From Kribbella aluminosa (GTDB taxonomy: Bacteria; Actinomycetota; Actinomycetes; Propionibacteriales; Kribbellaceae), in contig NZ_JAGINT010000002.1 in NCBI RefSeq assembly GCF_017876295.1, forward strand, positions 2,604,001 through 2,668,000: a stretch of DNA of 64,000 bases. Direction: 5' to 3'. Position numbers and translations under genes: made by a program. Positions 8,290 through 16,441 of the stretch are shown here, piece by piece. The notes below the pieces were generated by a model, which did not search any database, was not told the DNA's origin, and was given only the letters and a program-made list of their open reading frames with translations. Numbering within the stretch: position 1 is the stretch's first letter; every line of letters begins with the position of its first letter.

Positions 8290-9273
8290 ATGTCTCCCGT
8301 ACCCGCGAAACCGCCGGCGCTGGTCGCCCTCTCCGCCGAGCACTGGCCGCCGCTGTTCCCGCCGGACCTCCGCCGCCGGCTCGACCGGTTGGTGCGCCTG
8401 GAAGGACCGGTCGACCGCTTCGACCTGGATCGGCTGGCCGAGGTGGAGGTCCTGATCACCGGGTGGGGCTGCCCCGCCGTCGACCGTCACGTCCTGGAGG
8501 CGGCACCCAAACTGCGGGCGGTACTGCACGCCGCCGGGAGCGTGAAGGGGCACCTGAGCCGCGAGGTGTGGGAGCGCGGCATCGTGGTCTCGTCCGCCGT
8601 GGACGCGAACGCCGTACCGGTCGCGGAGTTCACGCTCGGCGCGATCCTGCTGGCCGGCAAGGGCGCCTTCGACCTGCGCGAGCGGTACCGGCGGGAGCGG
8701 ACGTTCGAGCTCGGCCACATCCACCCCGGCATCGGCAACCACGGGCGGACGGTCGGGCTGATCGGTGCCTCGCGGGTCGGCCGTCAGGTCCTCGAACTGC
8801 TGCGGCCGTTCGGGTTCCGGGTCCAGGTCCACGACCCGTACGCCGCCGACCTCGACGTACCGCTGGTCGACCTGAGCACGCTGCTGCGTACCAGCGACAT
8901 CGTCAGCGTGCACGCCCCGCTGACCGCGGAAACCCAGCAGTTGCTGGGCTCTGCCGAACTCGCCCTGCTCCGGGACGGTACGACGTTGATCAACACCGCA
9001 CGCGGGCAGGTCGTCGACACCGACGCGCTGATCGGAGAGTTGATCTCCGGCCGGATCAGCGCCGTACTGGACGTCACCGAGCCCGAACCGCTGCCGTCCG
9101 ACTCGGTGCTCTTCACGCTGCCGAACGCCTTCGTCACGCCGCACATCGCCGGCTCGCACGGCAACGAACTCGCCCGGCTCGGCGGCTGCGTGACCGCAGA
9201 ACTCGAGCGCTTCCTGGCCGGCGAGCCGCTGCACTTCGGCATCAGCGCGACAGACCTTGACCGCGCCGCCTGA
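8290..9273 (+). CDS. D-isomer-specific 2-hydroxyacid dehydrogenase family protein
   Basis: A 327-residue NAD(P)-dependent dehydrogenase of the D-2-hydroxyacid/phosphoglycerate dehydrogenase family. The cofactor loop reads VGLIGASRVGRQ (155-166). The catalytic triad is visible as Arg238 in NTARGQVVD, Glu264/266 in DVTEPEP and His285 in TPHIAGSHG. The short AT-rich leader has no good ribosome site, and the likely -10 ends only 14 bp before the ATG, so the mRNA may be almost leaderless. The gene lies between the large lyase (divergent) and a sugar importer (same strand) and carries the shared 17-bp operator, so it probably processes a sugar acid released by the lyase. The exact 2-hydroxy or 2-keto acid is unknown. 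Confidence 0.9.
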   Translation: MSPVPAKPPALVALSAEHWPPLFPPDLRRRLDRLVRLEGPVDRFDLDRLAEVEVLITGWGCPAVDRHVLEAAPKLRAVLHAAGSVKGHLSREVWERGIVVSSAVDANAVPVAEFTLGAILLAGKGAFDLRERYRRERTFELGHIHPGIGNHGRTVGLIGASRVGRQVLELLRPFGFRVQVHDPYAADLDVPLVDLSTLLRTSDIVSVHAPLTAETQQLLGSAELALLRDGTTLINTARGQVVDTDALIGELISGRISAVLDVTEPEPLPSDSVLFTLPNAFVTPHIAGSHGNELARLGGCVTAELERFLAGEPLHFGISATDLDRAA

Positions 9274-9309
9274 CGACAAAGACAACGTTTGCCATCCAGA
9301 TTCACGGTC

Positions 9310-9363
9310 TTGACGTCACAAACCCACGGCGCTACCTTCATCGGCAGATGGAAAGCGCTTTCT
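9310..9363 (+). promoter_or_regulatory. Promoter with LacI-type operator before the sugar importer
   Basis: A -35 TTGACG (9310-9315) and a -10 TACCTT (9333-9338) are separated by 17 bp. The palindrome GGAAAGCGCTTTCT (9350-9363; GAAAGCGCTTTC is perfect) follows about where transcription should start, the usual place for a LacI-family roadblock. A second AACGTT-centred site (9284-9289) lies just upstream and resembles the 17-bp operator core. Confidence 0.65.
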
Positions 9364-9390
9364 AGATCAGCTGCCGAAGGAGCTCCGGAG

Positions 9391-10311
9391 ATGACCACCC
9401 GAACCCCACTGCGCACCAGCCTCCGGCTGGGATTGCTGGCGCTGCCGGCGGTCGCGTTCTTCCTGGTGTTCAGCTACGCGCCGCTGGCCGGTCTGGTGGT
9501 GGCGTTCAAGGAGTTCGACATCAGCAAGGGCATCTTCGGCAGCCCCTGGAACGGTCTCGCGAACTTCCGGTACTTCTTCAGCTCCGGCGACGCGCAGCGG
9601 ATCCTGCTGAACACGATCGTGCTGAACGTGCTGTTCCTGGCCGCGACCCTGGCGGCCGGCGTGACGCTGGCGATCATGCTGAACGAGATCCGCGGCCGGT
9701 TCTTCAAGCGTGCGGCGCAGTCGACGATCTTCTTCCCGTACTTCGTCTCGCCGGTCGTGATCGCGATCATGCTGCAGGTGCTGCTGTCCGGGCCGAACGG
9801 CTCCGGAGGTGTCGTCAACGACGCGCTCACCGGGCTCGGACTGCCTGAGGTCGGCTGGTACACCGAGCCGGGGCCGTGGCCGTGGATCCTGACGTTCGTC
9901 AAGGTCTGGCAGCTCGGCGGCTACATGAGCGTGATCTTCCTGGCCGCGATCACCTCGATCCCGGAGGACGTCTACGAGGCCGGCCAGATCGACGGCGCGA
10001 GCCGCGCGCAGATGGCGCTCCGGATCACCCTTCCACTGCTGAAGCCGACCGCCGCGGTGCTGCTGGTGCTCGGCGTCGGCCGGATCTTCTACGGCGACTT
10101 CGGCACGATCTACGCGATCGTCGGCGACAACGGGACGCTGTTCCCGACCACCGACGTGATCGACACCTACGTGTTCCGGTCGCTGCGCCAGATCGGCGAC
10201 TTCGGCACCACCGCCGCGATCGGCCTGTTCCAGTCGGTGGTCGGTTTCGTGCTGGTGTCGACCGCGGTGCTGATCCAGCGCCGGTACTCCAAGGAGACGA
10301 GTCTGCTGTGA
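9391..10311 (+). CDS. Sugar ABC transporter permease (LplB type)
   Basis: A 306-residue integral membrane permease of a CUT1-type oligosaccharide importer. The N-terminal helix is LGLLALPAVAFFLVFSYAPL. The cytoplasmic EAA loop is visible as EAGQIDGASRAQMALRITLP and contacts the ATPase. The ATG is preceded by GAAGGAGCTCCGGAG; a longer reading would begin inside the promoter. It overlaps the next permease by 4 nt and is the first gene of a permease-permease-lipoprotein operon. No ATPase lies nearby, as is normal for these importers, which share an MsiK-like ATPase encoded elsewhere. Confidence 0.92.
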   Translation: MTTRTPLRTSLRLGLLALPAVAFFLVFSYAPLAGLVVAFKEFDISKGIFGSPWNGLANFRYFFSSGDAQRILLNTIVLNVLFLAATLAAGVTLAIMLNEIRGRFFKRAAQSTIFFPYFVSPVVIAIMLQVLLSGPNGSGGVVNDALTGLGLPEVGWYTEPGPWPWILTFVKVWQLGGYMSVIFLAAITSIPEDVYEAGQIDGASRAQMALRITLPLLKPTAAVLLVLGVGRIFYGDFGTIYAIVGDNGTLFPTTDVIDTYVFRSLRQIGDFGTTAAIGLFQSVVGFVLVSTAVLIQRRYSKETSLL

Positions 10312-11234
10312 CCACCATGCCATCTGTGACCTCGAGCGTCGCGAAGACGACAGCCCGGACCACGGCGCGAAGGGCCGGTGGCCTGGAGCCGTTCACGCTG
10401 ATCAGCATCGCCGGCGTCGCACTGTTCATGATCGCCTGCCTGATCCCGTTCTGGGTGATCCTCTCGGGTTCGTTCACCGACGAGCAGACCCTGGCCGGCA
10501 AGGGCTACAGCCTGCTCCCGCACCCGTTCTCCCTGGCCGCGTACAAGCTGATCTTCACCGGCCCGACGCTGGTCAGCGCCTACGTCGCCAGCGTGTTCAT
10601 CACGCTCGTCGGTACGGCGCTCGCGCTCAGCTTCACGTCCGGCCTCAGCTGGGTGATCGCCCGCCGGCTGCCGTACGTCAGCCGGCCGCTCGCGATCTTC
10701 GCGTACATCCCGATGCTGTTCAGCGGCGGACTGGTCCCGCTCTACCTGCTGGTCACGCAGTACCTGAAACTCCAGAACAGCTACTTCGCGGTGATCCTGC
10801 CGTTGCTGGTGGCACCCTTCCTGGTGTTCATCCAGGTGTCGGCGTTCCGCCAGCTGCCCGAGGAGATCCTCGACTCCGCCCGCGTCGACGGCGCGGGGGA
10901 GCTGCAGATCTTCTTCCGGATCGGGCTGCCGCTGTCGAAGCCGATCCTGGCCGTCGTCGGGCTGTTCTACGCGGTGCACTACTGGAACGAGTGGTTTACC
11001 GCGCTGCTGTTCATGTCCGACGTCCACAAGTACCCGCTCCCGCTGCTGTTGCAGAACCTGATCTCGAACGTCTCCTTCTCGCAGATGCTGCCGGCAGCGG
11101 CGCAACAGACGACGCCGGTCTACCAGCTCCGGCTCGCGCTCACGGTCGTCACCATCGGCCCGATCCTGCTCGCGTACCCGTTCGCGCAGCGCTACTTCGT
11201 CAAAGGCATCACCTTGGGAGCCACCAAAGGCTGA
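10308..11234 (+). CDS. Sugar ABC transporter permease (YtcP type)
   Basis: The second membrane subunit (308 aa) of the importer. Six membrane segments are visible, starting FTLISIAGVALFMIACLIPF, and the EAA loop reads DSARVDGAGELQIFFRIGLP. It ends FAQRYFVKGITLGATKG, the typical MalG-type tail. The GTG start overlaps the stop of the first permease and has AAGGAG 11 nt upstream; an ATG three codons later is an alternative. It forms a heterodimer with the preceding permease. Confidence 0.92.
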   Translation: MTTMPSVTSSVAKTTARTTARRAGGLEPFTLISIAGVALFMIACLIPFWVILSGSFTDEQTLAGKGYSLLPHPFSLAAYKLIFTGPTLVSAYVASVFITLVGTALALSFTSGLSWVIARRLPYVSRPLAIFAYIPMLFSGGLVPLYLLVTQYLKLQNSYFAVILPLLVAPFLVFIQVSAFRQLPEEILDSARVDGAGELQIFFRIGLPLSKPILAVVGLFYAVHYWNEWFTALLFMSDVHKYPLPLLLQNLISNVSFSQMLPAAAQQTTPVYQLRLALTVVTIGPILLAYPFAQRYFVKGITLGATKG

Positions 11235-11261
11235 CGGCTCCACCACTCTTCAGGAGGAATT

Positions 11262-12821
11262 GTGCCCGCCACATCTCCCGCCGGCCTCAGCAGGCGCGGC
11301 TTCCTGGCCGCCGGCGGCGGCCTTTCCCTCGCGGCCGCGCTCGGTCTGAGCGGCTGCGGAGGTTCGCCCTCGTCCGGTTCCGGCAAGTCCGCGGACACCC
11401 TCGCGCTGCTGCTCCCCGGTGATGCTCCGGCCGGCTGGGACGCAGTACTTGCCAAGGTCAACGAGAAGCTCGGGAAGGACCTCGGCTTCACGATCGCGCC
11501 GCAGTTCACCGCGTGGTCGAACTACCAGCAGCAGACGCTGCTCAAGTTCACCGCCGGCGAGACGTTCGACACCGCGCTGCAGGCCCGCTGGCTGAACATG
11601 ATCCAGCTGGTCGCGAGCAAGTCGCTGGTCCCGGTCGGCGACCTGATCCCGAAGTACCCGAACCTGAGCAAGCACCTGGATCCCCAGCTGCTCGACCAGA
11701 ACAAGTGGTCCGGCAAGCTGTACGGGATCCCGCAGGTGAACTCGGCCGCCCGGTTCCAGCACTTCACCGTCCGCCAGGACCTCGCCGACAAGCTCGGGAT
11801 CGGCGACATCACGACGTTCGACCAGCTGGAGAAGTACTGGTACGACGTCAAGCAGAAGGCGAAGATCACCCCGGTCGGGATCTCCTCGAACATGCCGAAG
11901 CTGCTGGTCGCGTTCGCGCCGGTCGGCTGGCTGAACCAGCACGACTGGGAGAACCCGCATGTCAGCGTGCAGACCTTCAGCGGCGGCTCGTTCCCGTTCT
12001 TCCTCGCGCAGGACGGCAAGAGCACCGGGTCGGCGCACCCGATCCCGTTCTGGGAGGCGCCCGGCGTCGTCGACGCGCTCCGCAAGGTCCGCCAGTACTA
12101 CCTCGACGGCATCATCAACAAGGACGCGCTGAACGTCGACTCGAGCACGATCGGGTCGCAGTTCGAGGCCGGCCGGATCGCGACCCGGTGGGCGATGACG
12201 GACGGTCTCTCCTCGCAGTCGCTGGCGCCGCTGCGCAAGGCGGTACCGGCCGCGCAGATCGCGAACGTCGTACCGCTGCGTGGCGGGAAGGCCGCGAAGC
12301 CGAACCAGACGTTCCAGGCGGACAACTTCGTCGTGCTGAACGTCAAGGGCCAGAGCAGCGAACGCGCGATGCAGCTCGAGGACTGGGTCTCGATCAAGGA
12401 GAACCACGACCTGATCAGCTACGGCGTCGAGGGCAAGGACTGGAAGCCGGTCGGCACCGACAAGTTCGAGCAGCTCACGCAGTACGGCTTCCCGGGGTTC
12501 GCGCTGTGCTGGCGGCAGAAGCTCGAGCTGAAGATCAAGGACATCACGCCGACCGAGAACGCCTGGTTCGAGTGGGCGCAGAGCTACGGCAACTTCACCT
12601 TCGATCCGTACGCGTCGTTCGTCCCGGACGTGACGCCGGTGAAGCGGCAGGACAGCCAGGTCGTCGCCGCGATGACGCAGTACGGCAACCCGTTGTGGAT
12701 CGGCGCGGTCGACGTCGACAAGGGGCTCGACACGCTGAAGAAGGCGGTCGAGAAGGCCGGGCTGGCCGACCTGCAGGGGGAAATGGAGAAGCAGGCGAAC
12801 GCGTACCTCAAGGGTCAGTGA
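11262..12821 (+). CDS. Extracellular sugar-binding lipoprotein (LplA family)
   Basis: A 519-residue solute-binding protein. The N-terminus carries a twin-arginine motif (SRRGFLAAGGG, residues 10-20) and a lipobox LSGC with Cys32, so it is probably exported by Tat and lipid-anchored. The length fits the LplA/LipO group that binds oligosaccharides rather than the ~430-residue monosaccharide binders. The GTG start follows CAGGAGGA at good spacing. It closes the importer operon, and a truncated lacI starts on its stop codon. The ligand is probably a lyase product from the same locus. Confidence 0.9.
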   Translation: MPATSPAGLSRRGFLAAGGGLSLAAALGLSGCGGSPSSGSGKSADTLALLLPGDAPAGWDAVLAKVNEKLGKDLGFTIAPQFTAWSNYQQQTLLKFTAGETFDTALQARWLNMIQLVASKSLVPVGDLIPKYPNLSKHLDPQLLDQNKWSGKLYGIPQVNSAARFQHFTVRQDLADKLGIGDITTFDQLEKYWYDVKQKAKITPVGISSNMPKLLVAFAPVGWLNQHDWENPHVSVQTFSGGSFPFFLAQDGKSTGSAHPIPFWEAPGVVDALRKVRQYYLDGIINKDALNVDSSTIGSQFEAGRIATRWAMTDGLSSQSLAPLRKAVPAAQIANVVPLRGGKAAKPNQTFQADNFVVLNVKGQSSERAMQLEDWVSIKENHDLISYGVEGKDWKPVGTDKFEQLTQYGFPGFALCWRQKLELKIKDITPTENAWFEWAQSYGNFTFDPYASFVPDVTPVKRQDSQVVAAMTQYGNPLWIGAVDVDKGLDTLKKAVEKAGLADLQGEMEKQANAYLKGQ

Positions 12822-13342
12822 CCTCGGTGTCCGCCCCACGGAGGAAGCTCGCGGTGGTCGCCCGCGAGGCAGGTGTGTCGATCTCGACGGTGTCGAAGGT
12901 ACTGCGCGCCTACCCGGACGTCGCGCCGGCGACCCGGACCCGGGTACGTGAGGTACTGCGGCGGGCCGGCTACCCGGTGGATTCCGATGCCTCGGGCAAC
13001 CGTCGCGAGGAGTCCGTACTGGTCGACGTGGTGGTCGCCAGCCAGAGCAGCGGCCGGGCCGGCGAAGTACTCGCCGGCCTGGCCGACGCCGCCCGGGAGC
13101 CGGGGCTCGCGCTGGTCGTCACGACGGTGAACGGGGGAGAGCCGGTGCCCCGGCTGTGGCTGGAACGGCTGTTCGCCCGTGGTACGCGTGGGGTGGTCGG
13201 TCTGGATGTGGAGTTCACCGACACCCAGTTGGCCTACCTCGCGGCCTATGAGATCCCCTGTGTGGCGGTGGATTCCCGAGCGTCGATTCCCGAGGTGCTG
13301 GCGGCCGTCCTGGATGGCAAGTACCTCAGCCGAGCCGGCTGA
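12818..13342 (+). pseudogene. Truncated LacI family regulator
   Basis: A GTG start overlapping the binding-protein stop opens a normal LacI N-terminus: LAVVAREAGVSISTVSKVLR with YPDVAPATRTRVREVLRRAG, then the first half of the effector domain to YEIPCVAVDSRASIPEV. The frame ends after 174 residues, about half the usual 340, exactly where it runs into the convergent lacI. The last residues (YLSRAG) are antisense to that gene's end. A deletion has removed the C-terminal half. The DNA-binding part might still fold, but the inducer domain and dimer contacts are incomplete. It was presumably the importer operon's own regulator. Confidence 0.75.
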
Positions 13343-14390
13343 CCGAGCTGCGGACCACGACGTGGGTCGTGAAGAGCCGGTGGTCGCCGGTCCAGTCCGG
13401 CTGCTGGTGCCGGGGGTCCAGCGCGATCTGCGCCGCGGTCCGGCCGAGTTCCTCGTACGGGACGTGCACGGTGGTCAACCTGGGGCGGAGGTCCTGAGCC
13501 AGTTCGACGTCGTCGTACCCGACCACCGAGAGGTCGTCGGGGACGGTGAGGCCGAACTCGGCCGCGGCGGCGTACACACCTGCGGCGACGACGTCGGTGG
13601 CTGCGAAGACGGCGGTGAAGTCCTGGCCCACGACCAGCCGGTTCCTGGCCAGCTGATAGCCGGAAGTCCGGGTGAAGACCCCGTGCTCGACCAGCGTCCC
13701 GTCGTCCGGTACGCCGAAGTCGCGGAGCGCCCGGCGATGGCCCGCCAGGCGCTGCATGCTTGTGCTCTGCCGCTCGGGACCGCCGAGGAACAGGATCTGG
13801 CGGTGCCCCTGCGACAACAGGTGGCTGGTCATCGCGTACGCGCCCTGCTCGTTGTCGTACTCGATCACGGCCGTCGGTACGTCGTCGCCGAGCGCCGGCC
13901 GGCCGCACAGCACCAGCAGCGAACCGGCGGCGTGCAGCGAGCGCGCCAGCTCGGTCATCCGCGCGCGATCGTCGGCCGACTCGTTGGTCACGCCACCGAT
14001 CAGGATGACCGCACCCGCCCGCTGCTCCCGCATCAGCTGGACGAGTGCGAGTTCCCGTGCCGAGTCGCCCTGGCTGGTCCCGATCAGGCTCAGCCAGCCG
14101 CGGCGGGAGGCCTCCTGCTCGACACCGTGCGCGGCGTCCGCGAACGACTGCCCGCGGACGTCGGCGAGGATGAACGCGATGGTCTTCGACTGCACCCCGG
14201 CGAGTGCTCTGGCATGCGTGTTGGCGGCGTAGTTGAGCTCGCGGATCGACCGCAGTACGCGCTGGTTCGCCGAGCGGGAGACCGGGTAGTTGCCGGCCAG
14301 CACGCGCGACACGGTGGCCGGCGAGACGCCCGCGTGCGCGGCGACATCGGCCAGCGTCGGCGAGTTGGTGGTCTTGCGCTTAGCGGGCAT
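13326..14390 (-). CDS. LacI family regulator, tandem paralogue 2
   Basis: A full-length LacI protein (354 aa). The helix-turn-helix reads LADVAAHAGVSPATVSRVLA with GNYPVS in the turn to the hinge; the specificity pair is Pro-Ala. The effector domain ends LFTTHVVVRSSVSRLG. Its start overlaps the end of the upstream lacI by 11 nt, so the two are translationally coupled. They resemble each other along the whole length (for example SVVGYDDVELAQDLRPRLTT against SVAGYDDIPLSADLSPALTT), so one arose from the other by tandem duplication. It is a candidate for binding the 17-bp operator or the GAAAGCGCTTTC site. Confidence 0.93.
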   Translation of the reverse strand: MPAKRKTTNSPTLADVAAHAGVSPATVSRVLAGNYPVSRSANQRVLRSIRELNYAANTHARALAGVQSKTIAFILADVRGQSFADAAHGVEQEASRRGWLSLIGTSQGDSARELALVQLMREQRAGAVILIGGVTNESADDRARMTELARSLHAAGSLLVLCGRPALGDDVPTAVIEYDNEQGAYAMTSHLLSQGHRQILFLGGPERQSTSMQRLAGHRRALRDFGVPDDGTLVEHGVFTRTSGYQLARNRLVVGQDFTAVFAATDVVAAGVYAAAAEFGLTVPDDLSVVGYDDVELAQDLRPRLTTVHVPYEELGRTAAQIALDPRHQQPDWTGDHRLFTTHVVVRSSVSRLG

Positions 14391-15459
14391 TGTTCTCCCG
14401 GGGCGGAGCGGCCGAGTCCCTGATCACGACGTGCGTCCCGAGCAGCAGATGCTGGTCCAGCGCGTACTCGTCACGGTGCAGTGCCAGCCGTACGGCGGCG
14501 CGTCCGAGCTCCTCGTGGGGGATGTGCACCGTGGTCAGTGCCGGGCTGAGGTCCGCGCTCAGCGGGATGTCGTCGTACCCGGCGACCGAGATGTCCTCGG
14601 GGACCCGCAGACCCGCCTCGCGGAGCGCGGCGAGGATCCCGCTCGCGACCATGTCGGTGATTCCGAGGATCGCGGTCATCGCAGGCTCAGTTCCCGTGTC
14701 GCGGGCCAGCAACGCCTTGGTCTGCCGGTAGCCGGACTCGCGGTCGAACGTCCCGCCGACCACCAAGCTGTCGTCGACGGTCAGGCCGTGCGCCCGGTGT
14801 GCCCGGGTGTAGCCCTCGAAGCGTGCGCTGGTGGTGGTGTGGTTCGGCTCCGCGGCGCCGACGAACGCGATCCGCCGATGGCCCAGCGAGATCAGGTAGT
14901 TCGTCACGGCGAACGCGCCGCCCTCGTTGTCGTACTCGACGACGGTCGACGGGGCGTCCGGGCCGATCGGTGGGCGGCCGCAGAGCACCAGCCGGGAGCC
15001 GACCCGCTCCAGCGAACGGGCGATCTGCGCCATCCGCTCGAGGTGCTCCGGCGTACGCAATCCACCACCGACCAGGACGACCGCCTCGGCCTGCTGCTCG
15101 CGCATCAGTTCGATCAGCTCGAGCTCGCGGTCGGCGTCGCCGTGATGCGTACAGACCAGGCAGACCCTGCCCTCGGCGGTGGCCTGCTGCTCGACGCCCT
15201 GCCCGATGTACGCGAACAGCGGGCCGACCAGGTCGCGGACGATGAACGCGACGGTCCGCGTCGAACCGCCGACGAGCGCACGGGCCTGGGCGTTGATCAC
15301 GAAGTCCAGGTCCTGCACCGCCCGGAGCACGCGCTTGCGGGTCGAGGCGCTGACCGGATAGTTGCCGGCGAGCACCCGCGACACCGTCGTCGCGCTGACC
15401 CCCGCGGCCACCGCGACGTCCTTCACCGTCGGACGGCCTCCGGCGATCGCTCTGGCCAC
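14380..15459 (-). CDS. LacI family regulator, tandem paralogue 1
   Basis: A 359-residue LacI repressor. HTH VKDVAVAAGVSATTVSRVLA followed by the same GNYPVS turn as its neighbour; the specificity pair is Ala-Thr. The C-terminus reads LLLGTHVVIRDSAAPPREN. The GTG start is preceded by CAGGAG at 7 nt. It is divergent from the alpha/beta hydrolase, and the shared 17-bp operator lies between them, 46 bp upstream of this start, so autoregulation and control of the hydrolase are plausible. It is the first gene of a two-lacI operon. Confidence 0.93.
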   Translation of the reverse strand: MARAIAGGRPTVKDVAVAAGVSATTVSRVLAGNYPVSASTRKRVLRAVQDLDFVINAQARALVGGSTRTVAFIVRDLVGPLFAYIGQGVEQQATAEGRVCLVCTHHGDADRELELIELMREQQAEAVVLVGGGLRTPEHLERMAQIARSLERVGSRLVLCGRPPIGPDAPSTVVEYDNEGGAFAVTNYLISLGHRRIAFVGAAEPNHTTTSARFEGYTRAHRAHGLTVDDSLVVGGTFDRESGYRQTKALLARDTGTEPAMTAILGITDMVASGILAALREAGLRVPEDISVAGYDDIPLSADLSPALTTVHIPHEELGRAAVRLALHRDEYALDQHLLLGTHVVIRDSAAPPRENNAR

Positions 15460-15479
15460 GCGGGAACTCCTGTTCCGCT

Positions 15480-15491
15480 CGAAAATTTCTG
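15480..15491. promoter_or_regulatory. CGAAA-TTT motif, copy 2
   Basis: CGAAAATTTCTG lies 21 bp upstream of the lacI GTG start. It is the same type of AT-rich inverted core as at 8239, 16338 and 18784. Confidence 0.35.
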
Positions 15492-15504
15492 CCCCTGCAC
15501 CGCG

Positions 15505-15521
15505 TAGAAAACGTTAACTAT
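15505..15521. promoter_or_regulatory. 17-bp operator, copy 2
   Basis: TAGAAAACGTTAACTAT, the exact reverse complement of 8258-8274. It sits between the tandem lacI operon and the alpha/beta hydrolase and covers the first possible hydrolase ATG (15520), which is why the second ATG at 15532 is preferred. TAACTA inside it may act as the hydrolase -10, giving a near-leaderless mRNA. Confidence 0.65.
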
Positions 15522-15531
15522 GCTGCCATTC

Positions 15532-16377
15532 ATGACGGCGATTGTCGAAGCCGGGGTACCGCTCCGGTTCCATGCCGCGGGCCGGCCACCGCGGTCGACT
15601 GGCGACACCGGCGCCGGTGATCCGCTGCTACTGGTCCACGGCTGGGGCGGCGACGCCCGCGCCTGGAGCGGCCTGGACTTCGGCCGGCGCCAGGTCGTCA
15701 CGGTGGATCTCCGGGGCCACGGGCACTCTCCGGTACTGCGGAACGGATACCGGCCGACGGACTACGCGCGTGATCTCGCGGGCGTAGTCGAGCGGCTGGA
15801 CCTCGGCCCGGTCGTTGCCGTCGGCCACTCGATGGGCGGACAGATCGTCGCCCAGCTCGCTCTTGAGTACCAGGAGCTGGTGCGTGCGGTGGTGGCGGTG
15901 GATCCGGCGTACGGTGCGGACGAGGCCGAGGCGGCGACGTTCGCGGACCGTCTTGCTGCGCTGCGGAAGGACGGTGCCGCCGCAGCGGTCCGGCAGCTCG
16001 GGCTGCCTGCCGGTGCTGTCCGCGACCAGTTGCTCGCGACGCCGGGCCACGTGCTCGCCGACAGTTATGCGGGGATGTACACGGACCCGGACGCATTCGG
16101 CGCACGCCCGGCAGCCCGCGCTCGGTTGTCCGGCCTGGGGCAACCGCTGCTGACTCTGCGATCCGTCCCGTCGATGGCGGCCTGGGACGTCGGGCTGTCG
16201 CTACCGTACGGATCCCGAATCGCACTGTGGACCGGCTGCGGCCACTTCCTCCACCACGAACGCCCGCACCAGTTCGTCGCCCTACTGGAAAGCTGGCTGA
16301 CCTCCCTCCCCGAGCCGCGTGCACATGCTGGCAGCAGCGAAAGTTTCAGTGTGGGTAGGACGCGGCCGGGCCGTTGA
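15532..16377 (+). CDS. Alpha/beta hydrolase
   Basis: A 281-residue alpha/beta-hydrolase. The oxyanion region is LLLVHGWGGDARAW, the nucleophile elbow is GHSMGG with Ser100, and the catalytic His lies in GCGHFLHHE near the C-terminus. No signal peptide is present, so it is cytoplasmic. Divergent from the lacI pair under the shared operator, it is probably part of the polysaccharide regulon, for instance as an esterase removing acyl groups from imported oligosaccharides or as a lactonase acting on sugar-acid lactones; neither can be chosen from the sequence. Confidence 0.85.
   Translation: MTAIVEAGVPLRFHAAGRPPRSTGDTGAGDPLLLVHGWGGDARAWSGLDFGRRQVVTVDLRGHGHSPVLRNGYRPTDYARDLAGVVERLDLGPVVAVGHSMGGQIVAQLALEYQELVRAVVAVDPAYGADEAEAATFADRLAALRKDGAAAAVRQLGLPAGAVRDQLLATPGHVLADSYAGMYTDPDAFGARPAARARLSGLGQPLLTLRSVPSMAAWDVGLSLPYGSRIALWTGCGHFLHHERPHQFVALLESWLTSLPEPRAHAGSSESFSVGRTRPGR
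16338..16347. promoter_or_regulatory. CGAAA-TTT motif, copy 3
   Basis: CGAAAGTTTC, a palindrome apart from its centre, lies at the 3' end of the hydrolase gene and about 95 bp upstream of the broken lyase gene, which it may have controlled. Confidence 0.35.
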
Positions 16378-16441
16378 CCGGCTGTGGGTTCCTCTCATTA
16401 CCTTGGCCGCTCAATCAGCGGTTTTTCGAGGAGGAGTGCAG

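Noticed and set aside
11250..12839. 529-codon frame antisense to the sugar-binding lipoprotein
   Set aside because: Low-complexity Arg/Asp/Leu composition without motifs; the plus-strand gene has a signal peptide, a ribosome site and operon context.
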